Below are positions 55,348 to 64,000 of a DNA stretch of 64,000 nucleotides, one piece after another (the first letter of the stretch is position 1; every line of letters begins with the position of its first letter). Source of the stretch: Dyadobacter sp. CY261 (GTDB lineage Bacteria; Bacteroidota; Bacteroidia; Cytophagales; Spirosomataceae); contig NZ_JAKCPW010000003.1 in assembly GCF_021440085.1 (NCBI RefSeq), forward strand, positions 434,001 through 498,000, read 5' to 3'. The position numbers were made by a program, and so were the translations under genes. Below the pieces are notes generated by a model that was not told where the DNA came from, made no database searches, and saw only the letters and a list, made by a program, of their open reading frames with translations.

Positions 55348-56553
55348 TTAATCGTGAATACCTAAAAACCGGTTCCGAACCAGCAGGCATGCACCTAGCA
55401 ACCCGGCATCCTCACCTAATTTGGAATGCACCAGTCGTGTGTCGTTGTTGACAAGGCTCAGGGAGTATTTGTTAATAGCAGTTTTAATGGGTAAACCAAT
55501 ATAGTCGCCGGTCGCGAGGAGGCTGCCTCCCAGGATAACCAGTTCTGGATTGAAGACGTTGATCAACGAGGCAATGCCCCTGCCAAGGTTATCACCCAAC
55601 TGCGCGATGAGTTCAATGGCAAGGACGTCGTCGGCAATGGCCGCCTCTATAATGTCGTCCATGGTAATGCGATCGGGATCGGGGATTTTCTGGGTTATTA
55701 GCGAGGACGAACCTTCACGGATCTTTTCGCGGAACATTCTTTCCAGCGCCCAACCGGCCGCTTCGGTTTCGAGGCAGCCCTTCTTGCCACAGCGACAAAT
55801 GTGTTCATTGTTAAAAACAGGCATGTGCCCAAATTCGCCCGCGTAGCCCGATTTGCCATAATACAGCTTGCCGTCCATCAGGATTCCGACGGCAATGCCG
55901 TAATCGAGGTTCAGGAAAAGCACATTTTGCTCTTTCTCCACAGCTCCCAGACAAAATTCACCATAAGCCATTGCGCGTGTATCGTTTTCAAGAAAAACCG
56001 GATACCCAATTTTTTCCTCCACGATCTCACTTAATGGCCGGTCGTCAAAATGGAAATAGCTGTAACTGTGGCCCGTCAGATAATTGACACGGCCTGAAAG
56101 GTTGACACCCACGCCTTTGATCCGGTCCTTTGAAACCGACAAGCCTTCGATAAACGCTCCAATATGCATACAAAGCGCGTCCCGCGATTCGAGGGTATTG
56201 GCCAGGGCATAAGGCAATGCACCTGAATGCACAATGAGCGTTTTGTCGAGATTCAGAAGCCCTATTGTAACATGACTTTGCTTTACATCGACACCGATAA
56301 AATATGCAGCTTCCGGCGCTACGCCGTACAGGTTCGGCTTGCGCCCGCCCGAAGATTCAATTTTACCATAATCGCTCACAAACCCCTCATTTCGCAGTTC
56401 ACTGACTAGTACCGTCACCTTTGGTACGCTGATATTCAACTGCTTACCAAGCTCCGGTAACGTCATGCCGCCATGATTGGCCAAATACCCCAGGACGATT
56501 TGTGCCGGATCTTTGGTTTTGTAGTTGGCTGCAACACGTAGCGGTCTGCTCAT
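55348..56553 (-). CDS. ROK-family transcriptional regulator
   Basis: 401 residues: winged-helix DNA-binding domain (about 15-75, GGMTLPELGKQLNISVPKVT) and ROK sugar-binding domain (about 90-400) with the ATP/sugar motifs and the zinc motif HICRCGKKGCLE. The presence of the HTH makes it a NagC/XylR-type repressor rather than a kinase. It closes the PQQ dehydrogenase / epimerase / MFS operon and probably represses it, with the transported sugar as inducer. Confidence 0.93.
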   Translation of the reverse strand: MSRPLRVAANYKTKDPAQIVLGYLANHGGMTLPELGKQLNISVPKVTVLVSELRNEGFVSDYGKIESSGGRKPNLYGVAPEAAYFIGVDVKQSHVTIGLLNLDKTLIVHSGALPYALANTLESRDALCMHIGAFIEGLSVSKDRIKGVGVNLSGRVNYLTGHSYSYFHFDDRPLSEIVEEKIGYPVFLENDTRAMAYGEFCLGAVEKEQNVLFLNLDYGIAVGILMDGKLYYGKSGYAGEFGHMPVFNNEHICRCGKKGCLETEAAGWALERMFREKIREGSSSLITQKIPDPDRITMDDIIEAAIADDVLAIELIAQLGDNLGRGIASLINVFNPELVILGGSLLATGDYIGLPIKTAINKYSLSLVNNDTRLVHSKLGEDAGLLGACLLVRNRFLGIHD

Positions 56554-56583
56554 AGGAGGTTCAAGACAAATGGGGCAGCAAAA

Positions 56584-57813
56584 TTAAGCTTTACTTTGTT
56601 TATACCCATTTAAACCAAAAAACAGGATGAAAAGATAGCATACCAATGGCATCAGAAAGGCAATCTGCCAGTTGTAATGATCGATGAGCCAGCCTTGCAG
56701 ATAGGACACCACTGCCCCGCCGACGATGGCCGTTGAAAGCCAGCCCGATGCCCGGGTCGCATATCGTTCCAGGCCTGCCACGGAAAGCGAAAAGATGGTA
56801 GCAAACATGATGGAATTGCACAAACCGACCGCGATCATACTCCATACCGCCAACATGCCGCTGGTCGAAACCGATAGCAGGATCAATGCAACAGCCGCTG
56901 TTGCGCAAACGCTTAATACAACCGGCGGACGTACAACTTTCAGAATGCCTGCGCCGACGAACCTGCCTACCAGCATGCTTCCCCAGTAAAATGCGACTAA
57001 AGTATTGGCTTTGTTTTCGTCAATCCCTGCTGTGTCGGCAATGTAATTGGTTAGAAAAGAGCCAATCGACACCTCCGCACCCACGTAACAAAACAATGCG
57101 ACAACTCCGAAACGAAGGTTTCTGAAACTGAATATGCCGGTCTCTTGCTTCGCCGCTTCTCCAACTTCCGTTACTGGCACGGGTAATTTCAATCGACTCA
57201 CCACTACCGCAATTAAAATAAGCAATGCCGTAATGCCAAGATACGGAACCCGCACTGCATCACTGGATTGAGCCAGCTGACCGGCTTTTGAAAGAATTAA
57301 CCATCCACCTAAAAGCGGTGCAACAGTTGTTCCCAACGATCCTACGGCCTGAATAAGATTGAACCGCGAGGAAGCCGTTTTCGCCGGCCCAAGCATGGTA
57401 ATGTATGGATTTGCGGCAACCTGCAACAATACGATGCCGATCGCCAGAATGAACAATGCAGCCAGAAACAGATAATACTGGTGCATCAGCGACGCCGGAA
57501 AAAACAAGAAAGTACCCACTGCCGCCACGGCGAAGCCTGCGACCATACTCTGCTTGAAACCCAATTTCCCTACAATCGCCCCGGCGGGAATGGACATTAC
57601 ACCATAAGTGGCGAAAAAATAGAACTGCACCAGCGCCGATTGCGTGTAATTAAGCTGAAAACTGTTCTTGAAAAAAGGCACGAGCGTGTCGTTCAGACAG
57701 GTGATAAGGCCCATCATAAAATACAAAACCGCGAGCGTCGCAAGGGCGGGTCGGTAGCTTTGGCCCTCCGCAATGCCCGCAGGCTGACCGGAAGCAACAG
57801 GTATCTGTGCCAT
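56584..57813 (-). CDS. FucP/GluP-type sugar MFS transporter
   Basis: 409 residues from the ATG at 57813 (MAQIPVASG), 2 bp after the epimerase stop; a longer form starting at 57906 would overlap that gene. About 12 TM helices. The pattern FMMGLITCLNDTLVPFFKNSFQLNYTQSALVQFYFFATYG is the hallmark of the FucP-like sugar:proton symporters, with PAGAIVGKLGFKQSMVAG and the later FCYVGAEVSIGSFLTNYIA. It imports a hexose or related sugar. It sits between the AGE epimerase and the ROK regulator. Confidence 0.92.
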   Translation of the reverse strand: MAQIPVASGQPAGIAEGQSYRPALATLAVLYFMMGLITCLNDTLVPFFKNSFQLNYTQSALVQFYFFATYGVMSIPAGAIVGKLGFKQSMVAGFAVAAVGTFLFFPASLMHQYYLFLAALFILAIGIVLLQVAANPYITMLGPAKTASSRFNLIQAVGSLGTTVAPLLGGWLILSKAGQLAQSSDAVRVPYLGITALLILIAVVVSRLKLPVPVTEVGEAAKQETGIFSFRNLRFGVVALFCYVGAEVSIGSFLTNYIADTAGIDENKANTLVAFYWGSMLVGRFVGAGILKVVRPPVVLSVCATAAVALILLSVSTSGMLAVWSMIAVGLCNSIMFATIFSLSVAGLERYATRASGWLSTAIVGGAVVSYLQGWLIDHYNWQIAFLMPLVCYLFILFFGLNGYKQSKA

Positions 57814-57815
57814 AA

Positions 57816-59030
57816 TCAGACGTTTACAGATGATTTTACCTGAATCGCTTCCAATGTTTTCCAGCATTGGTAAAGTCCGCGTGGAACGTGAAAGCACCCT
57901 TTCCATTTGCCGCCCTTCAATGTGACCAGCGGCTCACCCTGGCGGTTGAGATAGCCAAACCACTCCCCATATTCGGGATCGGGGAAATGGCTCCATGTGT
58001 ACGCATGCATGCGTTCGAACCACTGCGCGCACCGCTCGTCACCCGTGTGCAGGTAACCTTTTAGTAGCGTAATGAGCGTTTCCATATGCACCCACCAGAG
58101 TTTCTGGTCCCATTCGAGCTGCTGGGGCGGGTTGCCTTTTACATCCATGAAATAGAAAATACCGCCATGCTCCTTGTCCCAGCCGTATTCGATCAGTTGA
58201 ATGGCAATGTCCACCGCCCGCTGCGCCAGCTTTTGATCCGAAGTCCGTTGGGCAAGATCCATAATAAACCACATCGCTTCGAGCCCGTGCCCGGGATTGA
58301 CCAGCCTGCCTTCGAACGAATCCGAAAACGAGCCGTCCGGACTGATGTTTTCGAGGATTACTCCCAGCTCAGGCCGGTAAAACTTGTTCATCACAGTGTC
58401 GATCCCGCGCTCGATCACCTGGTTCACCAGTGCCGGATCCAATAGCGACTCTATTTCCAGCACCAGGTTACAAAGGATCATCGGCAGTGCAAAACTTTCC
58501 AGCGGCCGCGCGCCCGGTACGGCTTTGCTGTAAACGCCCTTTGGGTTATCCTGATTTTTTAAGATATTCTCAAACGTATCTGCCGCAATGGCCTTGAACT
58601 CCGCATTGCCGGTTGCATTGTACAACTGGCCAAATGCCATGGTGGCAAAACAATCCGAGAATATACTGTGTGGCTGCATGAGTGGGTTACCGTGGCGGTC
58701 TAATGAAAAATACCAGCCGTTGGCACTATTCTCATTAGCGCGAACGTCCCGTTCGTGCCGCCGCCCGTGCTTTTGTAAAAATGTAGCCCCCGAAAGTGCC
58801 ATATCGAGCCAATCCTGCCGCTTTTCGACTTGGTTATAAAACATGGCAAAGCACCATACCTGCCGGCACTGGAGCCACATAAACTTATCGGTATCAAAAA
58901 CCTTCCCCTCACGGTCGAGGCAGGTAAAAAAACCACCCGATTCGCGGTCAGGCGAGTTTTTCATCCAGAAAGGGATCACATCGTTTAACAGCGCGTGGCG
59001 GTACTGGTCAATATACTTCTCGGGTTGCAT
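57816..59030 (-). CDS. AGE-family (N-acylglucosamine 2-epimerase-like) epimerase
   Basis: 404 residues, cytoplasmic, an (alpha/alpha)6 barrel along the whole length. Visible family features: WLQCRQVWCFAMFYNQVEKR, MQPHSIFSDCFATMAFGQLY, LVNPGHGLEAMWFIMDLA (catalytic His), WDKEHGGIFYFMDVKGNPPQ, KLWWVHMETLITLL (second His region), and YTWSHFPDPEYGEWFGYLNR. These enzymes interconvert N-acylhexosamines or aldoses such as mannose/glucose at C2. The precise substrate is uncertain. The linked importer suggests it acts on the incoming sugar. Confidence 0.9.
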   Translation of the reverse strand: MQPEKYIDQYRHALLNDVIPFWMKNSPDRESGGFFTCLDREGKVFDTDKFMWLQCRQVWCFAMFYNQVEKRQDWLDMALSGATFLQKHGRRHERDVRANENSANGWYFSLDRHGNPLMQPHSIFSDCFATMAFGQLYNATGNAEFKAIAADTFENILKNQDNPKGVYSKAVPGARPLESFALPMILCNLVLEIESLLDPALVNQVIERGIDTVMNKFYRPELGVILENISPDGSFSDSFEGRLVNPGHGLEAMWFIMDLAQRTSDQKLAQRAVDIAIQLIEYGWDKEHGGIFYFMDVKGNPPQQLEWDQKLWWVHMETLITLLKGYLHTGDERCAQWFERMHAYTWSHFPDPEYGEWFGYLNRQGEPLVTLKGGKWKGCFHVPRGLYQCWKTLEAIQVKSSVNV

Positions 59031-59082
59031 GAAAGGTTTGGTTTCGGTTTCAGGAATAGTACTGATCGTGGGTTATGCAAGG

Positions 59083-61800
59083 TCAGGGATTAAGATCGTT
59101 TTCGAAATACATCCAGTCGATATGGAACATCGGCGCTTTGATCTTTTCATTTTTGAAAACCAAATAAAGATCATGAACCCCAATGGCACTGTTTACTGGC
59201 AGTAAAACCTCTTTCCACCCGATTTTCAGATCCTCCAAACGGCCATCTGTAATATCCACCTTGCCCAGCAGCATGCCATCCCGCGCGTCCTGCCTCAGCT
59301 CAATCGTCCCTCCTGCACCATGCTCCTGAATGCGGAAACGGATGTTTTTGATATGGGTTAAGTCAATTTGATTGAAACGGGTGTATTTGCCATTCGTGAT
59401 GTTGGAAATGTAGGAAACAAAACCCGTGTTCTGCGTAGCCACCACCACGCCCACATTGCCTTCCTGATAGTCCTCCATCTGGATCAGCGGGTTTCGCAGC
59501 ACAATGTGCGTTGCCATTTTCTGCGGCCCGATGCCGTTTGCACCCTTATCCGTATACGAAGCCAGCAATACATAAGCGCCTTCATTGCCTTTTCCGACAT
59601 GTTCGGTCAGCTTTACTTGTGCTGTCAGCGGCGTCCGGGAACTGGTTTTGCTTAATGATAAAATATAGCCGGCGATTTCCTTCGCATCTTTTTCGGGCAA
59701 ATCGGCATGCGGGGGCATCGGGTAAGAACCCCACGTGCCGCTCCCGCCGGTAATGATCTTACGTGCCAGCATATCGGCCACGTCGGGTTTACCTTCGTAT
59801 CGCTTCGAAATAGCCTTCAATGCCGGTCCGATAGACTTGGTTTCCATCGTGTGGCACGCTTTGCAATCGAGCGAGGAGTACAGTTTGGCCGTGGCGGCAT
59901 ACCGGATATTCTCCCCTTCCGAACCCGACAATGCCCCGGCCAAATCTTTTCCAAATGCCAGGTAATTGAACCCTGCATGGATTTTGGAAGGCTCGATTTT
60001 ACCGTCTTCCTTATCTGTAACCGTGATTTTGTAATCAAAAGGAACATTGTCCCAATAAAAACTGCGGTTCGCTTTGGTCAAAATTTTCACATCGGGAGGT
60101 GTGTTACCGATCTTGAATTCGGTGGTTGCCGTACCCCTTCCCCCATGCTGGTCTGACACGCTGAGGACTACATTATAAATGCCTGGTTTTGTGAATGTAT
60201 GTTTGATCTCCTCGCTGACCAGCTTCTTCGCTCCTATTTTCCATTCATAGGTTAGCTGATCACCTTCATCGTAATCCTTCGAGCCCTTCGCCGAAAGTGT
60301 GACCGTAAATGGCGCGGCTCCGATAGTCTTGGAAGTTGACACCGTCGCGATCGGGTTGCGGTTGCCCTCGGCATATTCCACCCGGATAATGCCAGAGTCG
60401 GTATTGCGGGCAAACCAGTTAGTACCGTAGGCCAACAGATAAATGGCACCGTCGGGCGCAATCTGCATATCGATCGGCGCGACGACTTTCAGTTGCGGCA
60501 GAAACGGCTCCATGCGCGCGTAATTACCGTTTGCGTCCATTGTCACGGCCATAATCCATTTACGGATCCATTCAAAAATGAACAATTTGCCATTGTAGTA
60601 CTCCGGCAGTTTGTAAGGCGCATTGGGGTACAGATCACTGTAATACACCGGCCCGGCCATAGCACTGGCCCCACCTTTGCCAACGAGCGGATATTTTTTG
60701 GATGGTCCCTTCCCGTACCAGATCCATGCGGGTTGTGCAGGCGGCAGCTCACGGACGCCCGTATTGTGCGGCGAATCGTTGACCGGCTTTTGCGGGTCTT
60801 TGCCAGGACCTTCTTTCTTGGTAGCAAAATCATAATCCGGAAATACTTCGTTATCGCCGAGGAAATAGGGATAACCAAAGAAACCAGGCTTCCTGGCCTG
60901 ATTGATCTCATCGTAACTCATCTTGCCTTCGCTTCCCGGCACTTCGGTATCCGGGCCAACGTCGCCCCAATACAAATATTTGGTCTTCGGATCGACGGAA
61001 ATGCGGAACGGATTGCGAACACCCATCACGTAAATTTCAGGCTTGCCTTGTGAGCCGTCTTTGGGAAAAAGGTTTCCATCCGGAATGCTATAAGTACCAT
61101 CCGGCTCCGGCTTAATGCGCAGGATTTTGCCGCGAAAATCATTGCTATTGGCCGTCGCCGCCTGATCATCCGAAAGCTCACGGCCAGGCCGTTCGTCGAT
61201 GGGCGTATGTCCTTCGATTTCCTCAGCATTGGTATTATCACCGATTGATAAATAAAGTAATCCGTCCGAAAACGTGATATAACCCGCCGAATGGCAGCAA
61301 TACTTCCGCTGGGTTGGCACTTCCAGCAACACTTTTTTGGAATCCCGGACCAGGCTTTGTCCTTTCAGCTCGAACCGCGCCAGTTGACTGATACTTTTCT
61401 CACCACCTAGTCCATAATAAAAGTAAATCCAGTTGTTGTTCTTGAAATCCGGATCGACGGCCACTCCAAGCAATCCATCTTCGATCCCGCTGAAAACGTT
61501 AAGTTGAGCGACGGTCGAAAGCTCTTTGGTGGCGTTATTGAAATAACGCACAGCTCCTTTTCGCTCGGCTACGACGACGTCGTAGTTAGGCAGTATCGCC
61601 ATTTCCATCGGCTCGTCGAGACCCGACACCAATTTGGTGTAAGTAAACCGGCTCGAATCCGGCCCCTCCGACATGCTTGTTATATGCACCGAACGGGCAT
61701 TGTCCACTTCCCGAAACAATGCAGTGTCATGCCGGGCCACAGAAGCTACGCAGAGCCCCGCGGCGAGTAGAAGTCCGAAAGAAGATTTCATTTTTTTCAC
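59083..61800 (-). CDS. PQQ-dependent sugar dehydrogenase with PKD, cytochrome c and CBM6-like domains
   Basis: 905 residues with a signal peptide (about 1-22). A glucose/sorbosone dehydrogenase propeller (about 50-480: LDEPMEMAILPNYDVVVAER, GLLGVAVDPDFKNNNWIYFY, GKILRIKPEPDGTYSIPDGN, VMGVRNPFRISVDPKTKYLY) is followed by a PKD domain (about 490-580: YEWKIGAKKLVSEEI), a cytochrome c domain (about 640-730: LDCKACHTMETKSIGPALK, YPMPPHADLPE) and a C-terminal CBM6-like domain (about 770-905: IQMEDYQEGNVGVVVATQNT, FRIQEHGAGGTIELRQDARD). It would bind a polysaccharide, oxidise its reducing sugar and pass electrons to haem c. First gene of the operon; the next start follows after 52 bp. Confidence 0.92.
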   Translation of the reverse strand: MKKMKSSFGLLLAAGLCVASVARHDTALFREVDNARSVHITSMSEGPDSSRFTYTKLVSGLDEPMEMAILPNYDVVVAERKGAVRYFNNATKELSTVAQLNVFSGIEDGLLGVAVDPDFKNNNWIYFYYGLGGEKSISQLARFELKGQSLVRDSKKVLLEVPTQRKYCCHSAGYITFSDGLLYLSIGDNTNAEEIEGHTPIDERPGRELSDDQAATANSNDFRGKILRIKPEPDGTYSIPDGNLFPKDGSQGKPEIYVMGVRNPFRISVDPKTKYLYWGDVGPDTEVPGSEGKMSYDEINQARKPGFFGYPYFLGDNEVFPDYDFATKKEGPGKDPQKPVNDSPHNTGVRELPPAQPAWIWYGKGPSKKYPLVGKGGASAMAGPVYYSDLYPNAPYKLPEYYNGKLFIFEWIRKWIMAVTMDANGNYARMEPFLPQLKVVAPIDMQIAPDGAIYLLAYGTNWFARNTDSGIIRVEYAEGNRNPIATVSTSKTIGAAPFTVTLSAKGSKDYDEGDQLTYEWKIGAKKLVSEEIKHTFTKPGIYNVVLSVSDQHGGRGTATTEFKIGNTPPDVKILTKANRSFYWDNVPFDYKITVTDKEDGKIEPSKIHAGFNYLAFGKDLAGALSGSEGENIRYAATAKLYSSLDCKACHTMETKSIGPALKAISKRYEGKPDVADMLARKIITGGSGTWGSYPMPPHADLPEKDAKEIAGYILSLSKTSSRTPLTAQVKLTEHVGKGNEGAYVLLASYTDKGANGIGPQKMATHIVLRNPLIQMEDYQEGNVGVVVATQNTGFVSYISNITNGKYTRFNQIDLTHIKNIRFRIQEHGAGGTIELRQDARDGMLLGKVDITDGRLEDLKIGWKEVLLPVNSAIGVHDLYLVFKNEKIKAPMFHIDWMYFENDLNP

Positions 61801-61875
61801 CTGATAAACTTAATAAAGTAAATTATTAAATAATCAAGAATTAAAAAAACAATTTTCAATTTTATTGATCTATGT

Positions 61876-61895
61876 CCGTCGACTTAAGTCGACGG
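61876..61895. promoter_or_regulatory. Perfect 20-bp palindrome
   Basis: CCGTCGACTT joined directly to its reverse complement AAGTCGACGG. It lies in the 204-bp divergent gap, 75 bp before the PQQ dehydrogenase start and 109 bp before the ATPase start. The GC-rich arms stand out in an AT-rich leader. It may be an operator, a dimer-binding repeat or a dispersed repeat. Confidence 0.5.
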
Positions 61896-61917
61896 CAGGT
61901 GGGGCCTTGCTTACAAC

Positions 61918-61933
61918 ACTGACCAAAGTCAGT
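61918..61933. promoter_or_regulatory. Fnr-like dyad before the copper ATPase
   Basis: ACTGAC-CAAA-GTCAGT is a perfect 6-4-6 dyad with TGAC-N4-GTCA core, the spacing of Crp/Fnr sites. It is 71-87 bp before the ATPase start. Copper ATPases that serve cbb3 oxidase assembly are known targets of Fnr-type regulators in other bacteria. TTT follows, so a weak hairpin terminator reading is also possible. Confidence 0.5.
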
Positions 61934-62004
61934 TTTCCCGCCTCCCCGCCGTCATCTGTTCCGCTGGTCATTTGCTACAATTTTGAGCAAAGGTTAACCA
62001 TACC

Positions 62005-64000
62005 ATGACCATGAACATATTGACGCCCCCCGAGGCTATTCCCGATACACGGCACGTTTGCTACCACTGCGGCGAGGATTGCCGCGATGAGGTACTGCAT
62101 TCCGACGCCCATGATTTTTGCTGCGAAGGCTGTATGACGGTGTACGGCCTGCTGAAAGACAGTGACCTTTGCCAATATTACGCCATCGAAGGCGCGCAGG
62201 GCATTTCACCCGACTCTTCATTTTACAAAGGCAAATACGACCACCTCGATCTGCCGGAGGTTTATGGTAGCATGATCGAATTCACGGATGGTCGCCTGAC
62301 CACCGTTTACTGGTACCTCCCCAAAATGCATTGCAGCTCGTGCATCTGGCTGCTCGAACACCTTTACAGGCTCAATCCGGCGGTGCGGAGTTCTGTGGTC
62401 AATTTCCCTGAGAAAAAAGTCAGGATCACTTTTAATGCCACGGCTCTGCGCCTGAGCGAGCTGGCGGCATTGCTGACGGGGATCGGGTATGAACCCTACC
62501 TGAGCATGGATGACCTTTCGGGCAAAAAGGCCAATAAATGGAACCGCACGCGTCTCTACAAGATCGGTATCGCGGGCTTTGCATTCGGGAACATCATGAT
62601 GCTCAGCTTTCCTGAATATTTTCATTTAGGCCAAAATACATCGGACCAGAACCTGCGGACACTTTTCGGTGCGCTCAACCTGGCATTGAGCCTACCGGTG
62701 CTGTTTTATTGCGCGGCGGATTTCTACAAATCGGCCTGGTCGGCGCTGAAAGGGCGGTATTTGAATATCGACGCACCTATTGCCCTGGCATTGAGCTGCG
62801 TTTTCCTGATCAGCCTATATCAGTTGGCGACACAAACCGGTCCCGGTTACCTCGATTCCTTTGCCGGAGCGGTATTTTTCATGTTGGTTGGCCGTTATTT
62901 TCAGGATAAAACCTATGCGGGCGTTTCGTTCGACCGTGATTACAAATCCTATTTCCCCATTGCGATTTCTATCCTGGATAATGGCCAGGAAACCCGCAAA
63001 CCCATTACCGACCTGCAGAAAGGCGACCGGATGCTGGTCCGCAACGAGGAACTCATCCCGGCCGACGCTGTGCTACAAAGCCCGGTCGCGATGATCGATT
63101 ACAGTTTTGTTTCCGGCGAATCGCAGCCTATCGAAAGACGCAAGGGCGATACCATTTACGCCGGTGGCAAGCAGAAAGGCACCGCGATCGAGTTGGAGGT
63201 GCTGCGCGAAACTTCGCAAAGCTACCTAACCCAACTTTGGAACGACGAGGCATTTACACACGAGAAGGATGATGCCAACAAATCCCTCGCCGCACGTATT
63301 AACCGCTACTTTTCACTCACCGTGCTCGGTATTGCAGCGGTTACGTTTCTGATATGGTTTTTTGTATTTAAAAATCCCGAAACTGCATTCCTCGCATTCA
63401 CCACTACCCTGCTCGTAGCCTGCCCCTGCGCATTACTGCTTTCATCAACATTCACGAACGGGAACCTGTTGAGCGTTTTCAGTCGCAATCGTTTCTACCC
63501 GAAAAATGCGCACAGCATTGAAAGACTGGCACAAATCAACGCGGTGGTTTTTGACAAAACAGGCACCATTACCTTGCCCGACGATGCCGAAATCAATTTT
63601 ACAGGTGCCCCTTCGACGCGGGAAGAGCTGGTGATGACCAAATCGCTGGTAGGACAATCCTCGCATCCGCTGAGCCGGTTGCTGGCAAAGCATTTGGCAG
63701 ATGTTCCGGCCAGCCGGCGCGTGCTGAGTGGATTTTCTGAAATCAGCGGCAAAGGAATGATGGCTCAATGGGGCCTGCGGACTGTAAAGGCAGGCTCTGC
63801 TAGCTGGGTCGGTGCAAATGCTGCCGAAAATCCCGAACAACAATCGAGCCGCGTGTATGTGGCGATTGATGACATTGTGAAAGGATATTTCACGATCCGC
63901 AGCAAATACCGGCCCGAGTTACCGGAAACGCTTGCCACATTACGCAAGGCGGGCATTCGCACCTACCTGCTTTCCGGCGACCGGCCTACCGACCTTGACG
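62005..64000 (+). CDS. CcoI/FixI-type copper-translocating P-type ATPase (3' end outside window)
   Basis: Open from ATG 62005 (or 62011) to the window end, 665 codons. The N-terminus has the Cys-rich domain of this subgroup (CYHCGEDCRDE, then FCCEGCMTVYGLL), then an HMA domain with CSSC (Cys110-Cys113, KMHCSSCIWLLEHL). TM helices start at about residue 190; the actuator motif SGESQPIERRKGD, the transport motif CPC at 473-475, and the phosphorylation site DKTGTIT (Asp517) follow. The window stops in LLSGDRPTDLD, before the hinge. It exports copper into the periplasm for cbb3-type cytochrome oxidase assembly in the best studied cases. Downstream partners are not visible. Confidence 0.93.
   Translation, partial: MTMNILTPPEAIPDTRHVCYHCGEDCRDEVLHSDAHDFCCEGCMTVYGLLKDSDLCQYYAIEGAQGISPDSSFYKGKYDHLDLPEVYGSMIEFTDGRLTTVYWYLPKMHCSSCIWLLEHLYRLNPAVRSSVVNFPEKKVRITFNATALRLSELAALLTGIGYEPYLSMDDLSGKKANKWNRTRLYKIGIAGFAFGNIMMLSFPEYFHLGQNTSDQNLRTLFGALNLALSLPVLFYCAADFYKSAWSALKGRYLNIDAPIALALSCVFLISLYQLATQTGPGYLDSFAGAVFFMLVGRYFQDKTYAGVSFDRDYKSYFPIAISILDNGQETRKPITDLQKGDRMLVRNEELIPADAVLQSPVAMIDYSFVSGESQPIERRKGDTIYAGGKQKGTAIELEVLRETSQSYLTQLWNDEAFTHEKDDANKSLAARINRYFSLTVLGIAAVTFLIWFFVFKNPETAFLAFTTTLLVACPCALLLSSTFTNGNLLSVFSRNRFYPKNAHSIERLAQINAVVFDKTGTITLPDDAEINFTGAPSTREELVMTKSLVGQSSHPLSRLLAKHLADVPASRRVLSGFSEISGKGMMAQWGLRTVKAGSASWVGANAAENPEQQSSRVYVAIDDIVKGYFTIRSKYRPELPETLATLRKAGIRTYLLSGDRPTDLD

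Noticed and set aside
62218..62625. Minus-strand frames inside the copper ATPase region
   Set aside because: The plus-strand frame has all P-type ATPase motifs in order; the reverse frames are shadows.

Overview
This window looks like chromosomal DNA of a Bacteroidota bacterium of the order Cytophagales, most like Dyadobacter or a near relative in the Spirosomaceae. The placement is inferred from gene content: two SusC/SusD pairs, an ECF sigma/FecR relay, GLPGLI and OMP_b-brl-type proteins, type IX secretion sorting domains, LytS/LytTR signalling, and -7 boxes of the TAnnTTTG type. I saw no rRNA, tRNA, CRISPR array, insertion sequence or prophage. Base composition looks even, roughly half GC by eye.

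Left part (1-23.9 kb): the tail of a TonB-dependent receptor faces a SusD/SusC pair (1.7-6.4 kb). Two exported small-domain proteins follow (SnoaL-like and CHRD). A four-gene unit comes next: a LytS-type kinase, two small NlpE-like secreted proteins and a LytTR regulator (9.0-11.8 kb). After it come a tight pair of small unknown genes and a lone FtsX-type permease. On the minus strand, an ECF sigma factor, FecR, STN-domain SusC, SusD and an SGNH/TPR protein form a self-regulated nutrient-uptake locus (15.2-23.9 kb).

Middle part (24-43.3 kb): a minus-strand operon encodes a GH95 fucosidase, a haem c propeller protein, a PQQ dehydrogenase with haem c, and an exported ManD-like dehydratase. It suggests oxidation of sugars outside the cytoplasm. 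Nearby are a DUF748 protein, a large protein with an N-terminal cupredoxin domain, a RES/Xre toxin-antitoxin pair, a DUF1801 protein, a decayed type IX cargo gene and a sulfatase gene broken by one missing base.

Right part (41-64 kb): an OmpR-type two-component system shares a 26-bp upstream element with the GLPGLI/outer-membrane barrel operon about 2 kb away. After that come a T9SS Asp-box protein, a phosphodiesterase/propeller pair, a large glycoside-hydrolase-like protein, and a sugar operon (PQQ sugar dehydrogenase, AGE epimerase, FucP-type transporter, ROK regulator). The window ends inside a CcoI/FixI-type copper ATPase.

The theme is uptake and surface or periplasmic processing of plant- or glycan-derived sugars, with several exported redox enzymes that should feed the respiratory chain. 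The observations most worth following are the kinase/NlpE-like/regulator operon, the operator shared by the two-component system and the GLPGLI operon, the cupredoxin-fused dehydrogenase-like protein, the single-base sulfatase break, and two Fnr-type dyads.
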